Shown: positions 8,708 to 16,865 of the stretch, piece after piece
Position numbering within the stretch: the first letter of the stretch is position 1
Layout of the letters: every line of letters begins with the position of its first letter
NCBI GenBank assembly: GCA_963702995.1
Contig: OY969783.1
Span: forward strand, 496,001 to 560,000
Length of the DNA: 64,000 nt
DNA from: MFD04580-c1 sp963702995
Lineage (GTDB): Bacteria > Planctomycetota > Phycisphaerae > Tepidisphaerales > Tepidisphaeraceae
Direction: 5' to 3'
The notes under the pieces: generated by a model
What the model was told of the DNA's origin: nothing
The model's database searches: none
The model's input: the letters and a program-made list of their open reading frames with translations, nothing else
Program-made: the position numbers and the translations under genes

Positions 8708-10189
8708 ATGTCGCTACAGCAGCGGCTGCGGGAACACATTGCCGCGGCGTTTACCGGATTGTGGGTCCAGAGCCAGGAGCACGAAGACGCCCTGGCGGAG
8801 ATCAACGCGCTTTGCAAAGCCGAGCAATGGGCTCTGGCGGTCTGGGACATCGAGCGCGGGCTGCAGATGCCCGGCCAGGGCGGAGCCCCAAGCCCCGATC
8901 CCGTCGCCGCCATCCGGGCGATCAACTCGCTGGCAACATCCGAGGGATCGGCGATTCTCGTGCTCCCGAATTTTCACCGATTTCTCCAGAGCACGGAGGT
9001 GGTCCAGGCATTGGCGCACCAGATCCAGTCCGGCAAGCAGAATCGCACCTTCCTCGTGATCCTTTCGCCAGTGGTGCAGATTCCGCTGGAACTGCAGACG
9101 CAATTCGTGGTGATCGAGCACGCACTGCCGAGCCGGGAGCAGCTGCTGGCGATCGCGCAGGGGATCGCCACCGAGCCCGGGGAAATGCCCGAGGGCGCCG
9201 ATCGCGATCGACTGCTGGATGCGGCGGCGGGATTAACCCGCTTCGAGGCCGAGGGCGCGTTCAGCCTGTCGCTGGTGCGGCGGGCCAAGCTCGCGCCCGA
9301 GACGGTCTGGGAACTCAAAAGCGGCATGCTCAAAAAGAGTGGCCTGCTGGACCTGCATCGGGGTGGGGAATCGTTCGAGAACCTCGGTGGCCTGGGCGCC
9401 CTCAAATCCTTCTGCACCAAATCCCTCAGCCCCGCTCGTCGCAACGCCAAAGCGCGTCCCCGCGGCATCCTGTTGCTGGGTATTCCCGGCACGGGAAAAT
9501 CTGCGTTCGCCAAGGCACTGGGCAATGAAACCGGGAGGCCTACGCTGGTGCTCGACATCGGCAGTCTCATGGGTTCCCTCGTTGGTCAGACCGAAGAGCG
9601 TGTGCGGCAGGCCCTGCGCTGTGTCGATGCCATGAGCCCGGCGATTCTGTTCGTCGACGAGATCGAGAAGGGTTTGTCCGGCGTCGCCTCCAGCGGCCAG
9701 ACCGACAGCGGCGTATCGGCCCGGCTCTTTGGGTCGTTGCTCACCTGGCTCAGCGATCACGAATCGGACGTCTACTTCATCGGAACCTGCAACGACATCA
9801 GCAAGCTCCCGCCGGAATTCTCACGGGCCGAGCGATTTGACGGCATCTTTTTCCTCGACACGCCGGGGGCCGCGGAGCGCGAGGCAATCTGGAAGATTCA
9901 TCTGACTCACTTTGATCTGAACCCCAAGGAAGATCGTCCCGACGACCGGGATTGGACCGGGGCTGAGATTCGTTCCTGTTGCCGACTGGCGGCACTGCTG
10001 GATGTGCCGCTCAAGATAGCCGCCCGGCAAGTCGTCCCCGTCGCCGTCACCGCCGGAGAACAGGTCTCGCGTCTGCGGGTTTGGGCTTCAGGCCGATGCC
10101 TCGATGCATCGCGGCCGGGAATCTACGGCAAGGACAATGGTCCGGGCCCAAACCCGAGCCGACGCGTGATGCGGCCATCGGATAACTGA
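8708..10189 (+). CDS. AAA+ ATPase, Ycf46-like
   Basis: 493 residues with a strong AAGGAG site. Domains: an N-terminal region (1-200) that looks like a degenerate first ATPase lobe, as in Ycf46, then a complete AAA module with Walker A GIPGTGKSA (about 257-265), Walker B ILFVDEIEKG (about 316-325), sensor 1 (FIGTCND) and an arginine-finger region (FSRAERFDG). The C-terminal 60 residues are low in conservation. Family members are close to FtsH/classical AAA. It follows DUF1257 and DUF2997 genes on the same strand; the likely role is ATP-driven remodelling of an unknown partner. The terminal Pro/Ser-rich tail may be a frame artefact. Confidence 0.85.
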   Translation: MSLQQRLREHIAAAFTGLWVQSQEHEDALAEINALCKAEQWALAVWDIERGLQMPGQGGAPSPDPVAAIRAINSLATSEGSAILVLPNFHRFLQSTEVVQALAHQIQSGKQNRTFLVILSPVVQIPLELQTQFVVIEHALPSREQLLAIAQGIATEPGEMPEGADRDRLLDAAAGLTRFEAEGAFSLSLVRRAKLAPETVWELKSGMLKKSGLLDLHRGGESFENLGGLGALKSFCTKSLSPARRNAKARPRGILLLGIPGTGKSAFAKALGNETGRPTLVLDIGSLMGSLVGQTEERVRQALRCVDAMSPAILFVDEIEKGLSGVASSGQTDSGVSARLFGSLLTWLSDHESDVYFIGTCNDISKLPPEFSRAERFDGIFFLDTPGAAEREAIWKIHLTHFDLNPKEDRPDDRDWTGAEIRSCCRLAALLDVPLKIAARQVVPVAVTAGEQVSRLRVWASGRCLDASRPGIYGKDNGPGPNPSRRVMRPSDN

Positions 10190-10224
10190 CCTCTCAAATC
10201 TCTCTTTATGAAAGGAAGTGCACC

Positions 10225-11205
10225 ATGCCCTCAACCACAGGAGCCGCCGTGAGCAGCACGCCATCGCCCGCCGAGCGATTGCAGCGATCGATGGCCGCCG
10301 TACGCGTGTCCGTCACTTGGATGGGGATTCGCCGCAGCCTGACCCCGCAACAGAAGGAGGAGGCCGCCGGCTCGTTTGGTGCCACCGGGGAATACCTTTC
10401 GGCTGCCAAGAAACTGCTCGATACCCGGCATCCCGCGTACCGCCAGGTCACCGCCGTACGCAGCAAGGCGCTGGGGTTCTGGCGGTCGATGAGTCTTCCC
10501 TACCCCGAGCCGGGTCTGCGCCTGATCCGCCAGGACCGAATCGAAGCGTTTCACCGGCAGATGACGGAGTTTCAGTCCGATCTGGCTGAGGGCGTCGCCA
10601 ATCTCGATGCCCGGTATGCGGAGATGCGGGTGCTGGCCCAGGATCGTTTAGGACGTTTGTACAACGCCGAGGATTATCCACCGTCGCTGGCGGGGATGTT
10701 CGCCATCTTCTGGGATTATCCCTCCGTCCAGCCGCCGGACTACCTCATGTCGCTGAATCCGGCGCTCTATGAGCAGGAACATGCCCGCATGACCGCCCGG
10801 TTCGAGGAGGCGGTCAAGCTGGCCGAGGAGGCGTTCGTTGCTGAGTTCTCCGGTCTGGTGAGCCACCTCGTCGAGCGATTGAGCGGGGACGGGAGCGAGA
10901 AGAAGGTCTTCCGCGACTCGGTCGTCAACAACTTGTCCGAGTTCTTCGGCCGCTTCAAATCGCTCAACGTCCGGTCCAACGATCAACTGGACGAACTGGT
11001 GGAACAGGCTCAGCGGATTGTCGCGGATGTCGGGCCCGAATCGCTACGCAGCAGCGGCAATCTCCGCCAGCAGATTGCCACGCAGCTCTCCGCCGTCCAG
11101 TCCGTGCTGGACGGGATGCTGGTGGATCGACCCCGGCGGCGCATTCTCAGGGCGGTCAATGGCGAAGTCGCCAAACAGGGACATTCTCATGGAACTGCTG
11201 ATTGA
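10225..11205 (+). CDS. DUF3150-like protein
   Basis: 326 residues, ATG 10225 preceded by GAAAGGAAG. The body matches the DUF3150 layout: an N-terminal W-G-R segment (WMGIRRSL), a helical middle with P-G-RLI (about 89-96), then YPPSLAGMF (about 150-158) and a long C-terminal helical region. Such proteins are found in phages and plasmids beside AAA ATPases of the MoxR/CobS type and VWA proteins. Here the nearest ATPase is the Ycf46-like protein 36 bases upstream, suggesting a shared operon. The next gene starts inside its last codons. Biochemical role unknown. Confidence 0.6.
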   Translation: MPSTTGAAVSSTPSPAERLQRSMAAVRVSVTWMGIRRSLTPQQKEEAAGSFGATGEYLSAAKKLLDTRHPAYRQVTAVRSKALGFWRSMSLPYPEPGLRLIRQDRIEAFHRQMTEFQSDLAEGVANLDARYAEMRVLAQDRLGRLYNAEDYPPSLAGMFAIFWDYPSVQPPDYLMSLNPALYEQEHARMTARFEEAVKLAEEAFVAEFSGLVSHLVERLSGDGSEKKVFRDSVVNNLSEFFGRFKSLNVRSNDQLDELVEQAQRIVADVGPESLRSSGNLRQQIATQLSAVQSVLDGMLVDRPRRRILRAVNGEVAKQGHSHGTAD

Positions 11206-11452
11206 CCTCAACGGCGTCTGCCGCTGCGTCTACGCTGAAACGATCGCCCTGACGGAACTCGGCAAAGTGGACATCCGTCGGGCCAGCCACGTCGAACCGG
11301 GCGATGACAATTTCTGGCACGCGGACCTATCCCCTGTGGGGGGACCGGTCCTCGGCCCGTTCGCTCGCCGCTCCGATGCACTTGAAGCCGAGCGCCAGTG
11401 GCTCGAACGCTGGTTGACCGAGCCACGAAGACAGGCCGGTGCGATCCGTTGA
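11189..11452 (+). CDS. Small conserved-type phage/element protein
   Basis: 87 residues from ATG 11189, overlapping the end of the DUF3150-like gene by 17 bases. The central part reads RASHVEPGDDNFWHADLS followed by a VGGPVLGPF turn and an ERQWLE helix; this layout is common in short hypothetical proteins of phages and plasmids. No enzymatic motif. The overlap suggests coupled translation with the gene before it. Confidence 0.6.
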   Translation: MELLIDLNGVCRCVYAETIALTELGKVDIRRASHVEPGDDNFWHADLSPVGGPVLGPFARRSDALEAERQWLERWLTEPRRQAGAIR

Positions 11453-11495
11453 GAATTTCAGCAGAGGTGTGACCGCTGCCTGTCCCACCTGTAGT

Positions 11496-11519
11496 GTCTC
11501 CTTCGCCCTTGAAGGAGAC
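11496..11519 (+). promoter_or_regulatory. Hairpin covering the ribosome-binding site of the next gene
   Basis: A 9-bp perfect stem, GTCTCCTTC (11496-11504), loop GCCCTT, GAAGGAGAC (11511-11519). The right arm is the Shine-Dalgarno sequence of the ATG at 11524. Folding would hide the site and lower translation; an RNA or protein switch is possible but not shown. Confidence 0.55.
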
Positions 11520-11523
11520 CTTC

Positions 11524-12404
11524 ATGGGCGACATCGGCTACGGCTACGGCAGCGAGTGGCACCTGTTGAGATACCTGGGGCGCCACCGTCGCGATTTGAA
11601 CCGGCACGTTGAGAATGAGCCGTCGTTGCACGCCTGCGATGCACGCGTCGTCAACTGGCTCGATTTCGATTTCGCGGGGAACTGGACGCTCGACGGCGAA
11701 TGCCGACAGGTGGATTTTCTCGCTGAGAATGATCCGGCCCGGCGGCAGTGGCCATCGGTGCTCAATCCATCCTGGGACGCCATCGGCGTCCTTTCTCTCC
11801 GGTATCCCTCGCGCTTCCAGAATGAGTGGTTGCTGGTCGAAGCCAAGGCCCATACCGCGGAACTGCGGTGCGACCCGAAGACCGCCGGCGGGCAATCGAA
11901 GGACGCGATCCGCCAATTGCTGCATCAAACGCGCGACCGCATTGATCCGGCCAATCAGGCGGATTGGCTCTGCGACGCCTACCAGCTTGCCAATCGGCTC
12001 TTCACCCTCGACCACCTGATCCTGCACGGCGTTCCGGCCCGATTGCTGCTGCTGTATTTCTGCGGAGACCAATCCTCGGGGGGTGGTTCGATTTGTCCCG
12101 CTTCCGCTGAGCAGTGGGCACCGTCGATCCAGCAGATGTACGAGCAGTTGGGCCTATCCAAGGGGCTGGGCCCGCTCGCCGACCGCGTTCACAAAGTATT
12201 TGTTCCGGTGTCGCCCGTTCGCGGCACTTATCCCCTGCACGCGCGATTTCAACTGGCCGAGTCCGCGGCCACCGCGTCGTCGTCCACTGCCGGCGCTTTC
12301 GGAAATTCCCGAAGGGGTGTGACCACTTCAATGTCAGACGTCGCAATTACTGGTTCACGCACGAAGGCGAAGGGTTCTTATGCCCGTGCGTGGCCAGCGA
12401 ATAG
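11524..12404 (+). CDS. PD-(D/E)XK nuclease-like protein, probable frameshift near its 3' end
   Basis: About 290 residues from ATG 11524 (GAAGGAG site). It has a restriction-endonuclease-like core: D85 in NPSWDAIGVL, then E106-A-K108 in LLVEAKAH, spacing typical of the PD-(D/E)XK fold. A following conserved-looking block carries Trp/Leu-rich helices. In the starting frame it would run to 12507 and overlap the next gene by 128 bases with low-quality sequence. A better ending (DHFNVRRRNYWFTHEGEGF) lies in another frame and stops at 12404, so a small indel around 12280-12310 is likely. Its target is unknown. Confidence 0.6.
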
Positions 12405-13387
12405 CCCGGCTCCTGAAGGTCATCGCGTTACTGCGAGGCCCCAGCGCCTGGAATGCGCCCCGGCTGGCCGAGCATTTTGCGACCAGCCGGCGGAACATTC
12501 ACCGTGACCTGCTGGTGCTCAAGATGGCGGGTGTCCCGGTCTACCGGGATGTGGAGTTCGGGGAGTCGGGCGGCAGCTACCGCATTGCGCGGGAGTGGTA
12601 TTTTCCCATGACTCGGCTCACCGACGAAGAATGTCTGGACCTCTGCGTCGCCACGAAGGTCGCGGAGGGCGAGCATATCCCGCTGCTCAAATCGATGTCG
12701 GAAGTGCGCGACAAACTCCTCAGCGTTCTTCCCGCCGCACAGCAGGATCTCATCCGGGACGCGAACGAGCTGTTCGAAATCCTCAGTCTCGGCCTGGCCG
12801 ATCACGCTCATTGCTCGCGGATCATGGTGGATCTGCAGCGCGCCTTGCTCACCCGCAAGAAGGTCGAGGTCACCTACCGCAGTCCACACGCCAAGCGCTC
12901 CCGGAAATTGAAGCTGTCGGTTCGCCGGCTGTTTCTCGCACGGTCGAGCTGGTACGCCGCGGCCTTCGACGAAGCAGAGCGCAAGGACAAGCTGTTTCGG
13001 CTTCCCCGATTCCAGTCGGTCAAGGTTCTGGCGGAATCCGCCGTCGTGTCCCCCGATTGGTCCCTGACCGAAATGCTCGGCCGGGCCTGGGGCGTGATGA
13101 AGGGGGAACGGGACGAGTTCGTGGAAATCATCTTCGATGCCGAGGCGGCGGAACTGGTCGCCGAGCACCGCTGGCACGAAACCCAGCGCCTGCTTCCCCA
13201 GAAGGACGGGCGGCTGATCTTCCGGGCCACCGTGGCGGGGCTCAGCGAAATCCGCTGGTGGGTTCTGGGGTGGGGACCGCACGCGGTGGTGACCAAGCCC
13301 AAGGCGCTGGCCGACGAGATCCAGCAGTTGGCGGCGCGAACCCTTGCCAACTACCGACCGAACAAGCGCAAGGAGGGACAGCCGTGA
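12380..13387 (+). CDS. HTH + WYL-domain transcriptional regulator
   Basis: 335 residues. N-terminal DeoR/YafY-type helix-turn-helix (SAWNAPRLAEHFATSRRNIH, about 22-41), then a WYL domain in the middle (VEVTYRSPHAKRSRKLKLSV, about 156-175, with the SSWYAAAFDE strand) and the C-terminal WCX-like extension ending before residue 330. WYL regulators such as those of the BrxR/CapW group often control defence and mobile-element genes by sensing nucleic acids. The gene overlaps the end of the nuclease-like gene and is followed by a membrane protein with a GTGA overlap, so the three form one unit. Confidence 0.85.
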   Translation: MPVRGQRIARLLKVIALLRGPSAWNAPRLAEHFATSRRNIHRDLLVLKMAGVPVYRDVEFGESGGSYRIAREWYFPMTRLTDEECLDLCVATKVAEGEHIPLLKSMSEVRDKLLSVLPAAQQDLIRDANELFEILSLGLADHAHCSRIMVDLQRALLTRKKVEVTYRSPHAKRSRKLKLSVRRLFLARSSWYAAAFDEAERKDKLFRLPRFQSVKVLAESAVVSPDWSLTEMLGRAWGVMKGERDEFVEIIFDAEAAELVAEHRWHETQRLLPQKDGRLIFRATVAGLSEIRWWVLGWGPHAVVTKPKALADEIQQLAARTLANYRPNKRKEGQP

Positions 13388-13797
13388 GCGGTTTCTGGTT
13401 CTGGCTGATCGTCGCATCCCTCCTCTGGATCGGCGTGACCGTGGCCATCGTCCGATACGTTCAACCTCCACTCCTCAGGGCGGCCCTGTTCTGGGGACTG
13501 CTCTTCGGCACGTTGCTCGCCATCGGTGAGGCCAATGACGCATTCACGGCTGCCGGCGCTCAGCCCGTCCACATCATTCTGTTTCTTGGCGTGCTCGCCC
13601 TCAATTTCGTGAGCTTTGTGAATGTCATCCGGTGCGCGGTCCTGATGGGATTAAAATCTGAGGCGGAGCGAAAGGCAGCCGAGGCCCAGTCGCCGCCCGT
13701 GGCGCCTCCGCCGCTGACTGAGGCTCAGCAGGCCAATCAGTGGCTTGGGCTCATCTGGTACCAGGCGTGGGATCAATCCCGCCGCAATCGCTGGTGA
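13384..13797 (+). CDS. Small membrane protein, three predicted transmembrane segments
   Basis: 137 residues from GTG 13384, overlapping the WYL gene stop (GTGA). Hydrophobic spans at about 4-24 (FWFWLIVASLLWIGVTVAIV), 30-47 (LRAALFWGLLFGTLLA) and 62-85 (HIILFLGVLALNFVSF). The C-terminal 50 residues are soluble, with a Pro-rich stretch (PPVAPPPL) and a Trp-rich end (QWLGLIWYQAW). No family recognised. Membrane proteins downstream of WYL regulators occur in some defence loci, but nothing else here supports that. Confidence 0.65.
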   Translation: MSGFWFWLIVASLLWIGVTVAIVRYVQPPLLRAALFWGLLFGTLLAIGEANDAFTAAGAQPVHIILFLGVLALNFVSFVNVIRCAVLMGLKSEAERKAAEAQSPPVAPPPLTEAQQANQWLGLIWYQAWDQSRRNRW

Positions 13798-13850
13798 ACG
13801 ACGTTAACCAAGAGTGGGTCCGCGACAAGCGAAGGCTGCGAAGGTGAAAC

Positions 13851-14477
13851 ATGTCACGACCTGCCACGCGATCGAAGCTGTCGAATTCCGAGGGGCCATG
13901 GCTGGGAATCTGGTGGGATGCCGGACTTCAGGGCCTCTTGTCCGTCCGAGTGTCGTTTGTGCATTCGAAGGACGATGTGGCCGTAACGGACGCGGGGAAG
14001 CTTCACGCCAATGAATGGCGGCGGATGCAGCGCGCCCATCCGGCTCTTCTCGGTATGCACTACTTCGACCTGCCACGCGGACGGGTAATCTATCGCCTGG
14101 GGACGTTTGTCGTTCAGATGAACGAGCACTCGGTCAGACGGCCAGAACTGCACGACAGGGTCATCCGGGCCTTCCACCTTCCCCGGGACAACGCGACCTT
14201 TGTGCATGACGCGGAGCTGGACCTGCGGCGAACTGCATCCATGCCCTTTCCCGTCTGGCTCGGTCAGCAGTTGCAGCGCAGCGACGAAGTTGGGTTCTTT
14301 GCCCGGCTGGCGTTGGATCATGCTGCGTCCGTGCAACTCCGTGCCGCCATCGAGCACCCCGACGCGTTGGAACGGACCTACTCGACCGCTGGGGGCAAGG
14401 TGGCCACGTCCGCTCGAACGGCACTGGCGGAATGGAGGGCGGGAGAGCCTCTTTCCGTTGTCCCCGTTGTCCCGTGA
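13851..14477 (+). CDS. Hypothetical protein with YozE-like C-terminus
   Basis: 208 residues; GAAGGTGAAAC before ATG 13851. The C-terminal part (FPVWLGQQLQRSDEVGFFA, about 139-157) resembles the YozE SAM-like fold: an F..WL..Q..R.D..G pattern followed by L-A-.-D. The N-terminal 120 residues have no recognised domain. It is the last gene of the plus-strand run before a hairpin-containing gap. The function is unknown; YozE-like domains are small protein- or nucleic-acid-binding modules in other contexts. Confidence 0.6.
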   Translation: MSRPATRSKLSNSEGPWLGIWWDAGLQGLLSVRVSFVHSKDDVAVTDAGKLHANEWRRMQRAHPALLGMHYFDLPRGRVIYRLGTFVVQMNEHSVRRPELHDRVIRAFHLPRDNATFVHDAELDLRRTASMPFPVWLGQQLQRSDEVGFFARLALDHAASVQLRAAIEHPDALERTYSTAGGKVATSARTALAEWRAGEPLSVVPVVP

Positions 14478-14539
14478 CCCAGGGCCAGATGGGTTCCCCT
14501 GGATCTGGTAGATCATCACGCCGGTACGGTTGAAAGAGG

Positions 14540-14561
14540 ATTCCGCCAATTGTGGCGGAAT
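14540..14561. promoter_or_regulatory. Inverted repeat, candidate operator
   Basis: ATTCCGCC, 6-base spacer AATTGT, GGCGGAAT: perfect 8-bp arms 38 bases before the start of a small ribbon-helix-helix-like gene. This is a plausible autoregulatory operator; as RNA it would form a hairpin. Confidence 0.45.
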
Positions 14562-14598
14562 TTGATGTCCGGATGTTCAATCCAGCCGCATAAAATTT

Positions 14599-14817
14599 AT
14601 GGCCCTCGTGCAGAAGAACGTGACGGTTCCGAAAAAGACTTGGGACCGTCTCCGGCGCAATGCGCAGGCCAGCGGCGTGCCGCTCTGCATCTTCTTGGCG
14701 CACCTGATCGACCAATCCGCCCCTGTGGCGATCGATGATCCGGCAAAACAAGACACACTGGCTCGGGTCGAACACGAGCGCGACCTTGAACGGCACGGCA
14801 ACTCAGCCCCGGGCTGA
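14599..14817 (+). CDS. Small ribbon-helix-helix-like protein
   Basis: 72 residues. The N-terminus has a short strand (KNVTVPKKTWDRL) followed by helices (LRRNAQASGVPLCIFLAHLI), like MetJ/Arc-type DNA-binding proteins. The ribosome-binding site is weak. An inverted repeat at 14540-14561 lies just upstream and could be its operator. It may be an antitoxin or a repressor, but no toxin gene is adjacent. Confidence 0.5.
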   Translation: MALVQKNVTVPKKTWDRLRRNAQASGVPLCIFLAHLIDQSAPVAIDDPAKQDTLARVEHERDLERHGNSAPG

Positions 14818-14961
14818 TCACTCCCACCGCACCTGCCATACACGTTGATGCGTGCGGCAGAGCGGCGTTTGTTTTCACAGCGTACAGAACATAGTTGATG
14901 CGGGACCGAAAGATGCGTCCCGTTGTCGGATCGTCATTGCCATCGGCACCCCGGTGAACAC

Positions 14962-15375
14962 ATGCCAAGAGGTTACGCCAATCGCTTTTATTCTCAGCTG
15001 TCGGTCGTCATCCCCCGCTCCGTCCACCGGACGGCACGGAGAAAGGCAATTCTCTGTGGGGCGCCCAGCTTTGCGGCGTTCATCACCGCCGTTCTGGAAG
15101 ACGCACCGTCAACGATGACTGCGGCCCACTTGGCCCGCCTCCACGCCACCGAATTTCTGCTGAAGATGCATGCGGGCAGTTGCGGAGCCCGCTCTACCGG
15201 CGAAAGCCAGAAAGGAATCCGCCATGCAGATGTTCCATCTCCCGACCCGCAGCCCGCCCATTCTGCCTCCCGCCCCGGGCCCATCGAAACGGTACCGACA
15301 CTCCCGACTGACGACGCTGCACCATCAGCGGGGCAAGCATCGCTTTGCGGCAAGCGTGACGTACTACCCCGGTGA
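14962..15375 (+). CDS. Small protein with ribbon-helix-helix-like N-terminus
   Basis: 137 residues from ATG 14962. The N-terminal 50 residues (SQLSVVIPRSVHRTARRKAI then FAAFITAVLE) resemble a ribbon-helix-helix unit. The rest is Pro/Ser-rich and may be disordered or may lie beyond the true end of the gene. It overlaps the next candidate on the same strand by about 150 bases, so one of the two calls is probably wrong at its edge. Confidence 0.4.
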   Translation: MPRGYANRFYSQLSVVIPRSVHRTARRKAILCGAPSFAAFITAVLEDAPSTMTAAHLARLHATEFLLKMHAGSCGARSTGESQKGIRHADVPSPDPQPAHSASRPGPIETVPTLPTDDAAPSAGQASLCGKRDVLPR

Positions 15376-15607
15376 CCGTTTGCTGGAACTGCACGTGCCA
15401 ATCCGCAAGCACCGTGTCGCGCTGGAGATTCGCAATAGTCTGCTCGGGACAGGCGAATCCAGGCGCGAGAAGACACAAGCCAAGCTGCATTTTGAGATCC
15501 TGGGCGACGAAGGCCCTGAACGCTTTCTGATACGTCTGGTTCGACGATCGCCCGGCCGCCACGGCAAGCATCTCCACAAGCGCGCTCAATTCATCTTCCG
15601 CGTGCAT
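15194..15607 (-). CDS. Alternative small minus-strand open frame
   Basis: 137 residues, ATG 15607 with GAGAAGG upstream. Plausible internal helices (FVAQDLKMQLGLCLLAPGF, TIANLQRDTVLADWHVQF) but a low-complexity C-terminus. It competes with the plus-strand frame over the same bases and sits 12 bases after another minus-strand open frame. No family recognised. Confidence 0.3.
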   Translation of the reverse strand: MHAEDELSALVEMLAVAAGRSSNQTYQKAFRAFVAQDLKMQLGLCLLAPGFACPEQTIANLQRDTVLADWHVQFQQTVTGVVRHACRKAMLAPLMVQRRQSGVSVPFRWARGGRQNGRAAGREMEHLHGGFLSGFRR

Positions 15608-15844
15608 GGCGGCGCCTTCTCAGTGTTCAGGGATCTTGACGACGTGTTCCGCGCCCCGGATGCGGCTTTCCTCCGGCCCGAGCACCTGGCGATCATCTTC
15701 GGTCAGGCCGCCAAATGCGTCATCTTCCTCAGGGGGCATGAAATCGAGGTCGGCACGTTGTTCCATGCCGGTCGTGTTCACGCTGTTGGCCAGGATCATC
15801 CCGATGGCCAACGCGTCCGGAAGGAGGTCATCGACATCAACTGA
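15224..15844 (+). CDS. Doubtful open frame with a good ribosome-binding site
   Basis: 206 residues from ATG 15224, preceded by AGAAAGGAA, the site style used across this element. The first 110 residues look protein-like (RLLELHVPIRKHRVALEIR). The last 80 read like the complement of a coding sequence. The opposite strand carries two small open frames over the same bases with an acidic, protein-like composition. I cannot decide which strand is coding; possibly the plus-strand gene ends near 15600 after an indel. Confidence 0.35.
   Translation: MQMFHLPTRSPPILPPAPGPSKRYRHSRLTTLHHQRGKHRFAASVTYYPGDRLLELHVPIRKHRVALEIRNSLLGTGESRREKTQAKLHFEILGDEGPERFLIRLVRRSPGRHGKHLHKRAQFIFRVHGGAFSVFRDLDDVFRAPDAAFLRPEHLAIIFGQAAKCVIFLRGHEIEVGTLFHAGRVHAVGQDHPDGQRVRKEVIDIN
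15620..15811 (-). CDS. Alternative small acidic minus-strand open frame
   Basis: About 63 residues from TTG 15811; the frame is open about 85 bases further upstream without a clear start. The composition is acidic and protein-like (DLDFMPPEEDDAFGGLTEDD). If real, it would be coupled to the minus-strand frame ending at 15194. It competes with the plus-strand candidate. Confidence 0.3.
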   Translation of the reverse strand: MAIGMILANSVNTTGMEQRADLDFMPPEEDDAFGGLTEDDRQVLGPEESRIRGAEHVVKIPEH

Positions 15845-15859
15845 CCGGCTGGCGTTGCC

Positions 15860-16380
15860 AGCATCTTGAATGTCACCAACATTCCGCGGTCGGACTTACG
15901 GCCGATCGAACTTGACGAAGTGATCGTCATCATCAAGACAACAACCCCACTATACTACTATGAGATAACGATGATCTACTTCACTCATGTGCTTCTTCAT
16001 CAAACGACACATCGGACCTCAACAACCCCGATCTCTTTGACGAGAGTCACGACTGAAAGGGAGCATCACTCTCTGACCTCAACAAGATGGATTGCCTTCC
16101 TCTGAAGGGAATACCTGACCTCGATTACACACATTCACAATAATTGTTACTCACATATACTCAATGGTTCGAAAGAACCGGACACTGTTGATTGGAGATA
16201 GGGACTGGAAGATTACTTCCAGTCCCTATCTCATTATTACTACAACAAAGGATATCTAGATGATCCGACTGTTTGCCACGCAAAGACTTTAACATCTGAT
16301 TAGGCAGACGTGCGTCCTTGAGCCGTCGGCGTAGCCGGTACTTGGAGCACGAAGGAATTTGGGAGGCACTCGAAGGTAAA
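15860..16380. other. AT-rich gene-free island with short direct repeats
   Basis: In a GC-rich setting, about 400 bases from 15930 to 16270 are AT-rich and hold no convincing gene. The string GACCTC recurs at 16015, 16075 and 16114, twice followed by AACAA; clustered CAACAACC and ATCATC words are also present. A 17-bp perfect hairpin lies at 16195-16232. This is where an origin of replication or transfer, or a silent insertion scar, could sit. I see no DnaA-box cluster. Confidence 0.45.
16195..16232. terminator. 17-bp perfect hairpin (terminator-like)
   Basis: GAGATAGGGACTGGAAG (16195-16211), loop ATTA, and its exact complement at 16216-16232. The stem is strong but no T run follows on either strand, so it may be a factor-binding or nicking-site structure rather than an intrinsic terminator. 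Confidence 0.45.
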
Positions 16381-16381
16381 G

Positions 16382-16786
16382 ATGCTCGAACGCACGGTGT
16401 CGAACCGACCTATTCAACGCACGCCCAGCGGAGTGTCTTACGTGAGCAGGTGTGAAGATTGCGATCAGGAATGTGAGATGCCGCGCTGCCGCGGCTGTCA
16501 CGAGAAGCGACGGCAACAGCTCCTTTGCCGACTTGAAAGGCTGGAACACCTACCGCCGCCTAGCCGAGGGGGTCGACGCCAACCCTGCAGAAGATCTCCA
16601 GTGCTCGAATGTGAACTGCCGAGCGATGCGCGGGTTGATCGCGATCGGCAGACCAATACTCCTATCTGCGATGATGCCAATGGTTGGCGTCAACTGGAGG
16701 AATCCCCGCCCGGTCGCCGTGGCCTTGGGCGCTTGCTCCTCCAGGCCGGCAGACCGAGTCATCGGACGTTCCATCGGGGCAAGTGA
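16382..16786 (+). CDS. Small Cys-rich protein, uncertain
   Basis: 134 residues in the open frame. Residues 23-39 hold a zinc-ribbon-like cluster (CEDCDQECEMPRCRGCH: C-x2-C-x3-C-x4-C-x2-C). The remainder is Arg/Pro-rich and looks out of frame, so the real gene may be short or frameshifted. It precedes a conserved-looking pair of genes on the same strand. Low confidence. Confidence 0.3.
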   Translation: MLERTVSNRPIQRTPSGVSYVSRCEDCDQECEMPRCRGCHEKRRQQLLCRLERLEHLPPPSRGGRRQPCRRSPVLECELPSDARVDRDRQTNTPICDDANGWRQLEESPPGRRGLGRLLLQAGRPSHRTFHRGK

Positions 16787-16865
16787 GCGAACCGACAACC
16801 GCCAAAGATCGATCTGCCGCCGGCGGGGTTCCTTGAGTCAGAACCCTTACACAGGAGATTGAGTC

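Noticed and set aside
15930..16270. CRISPR array in the AT-rich island
   Set aside because: The repeated words are only 6-11 bases long, irregularly spaced and not separated by unique spacers of constant length.
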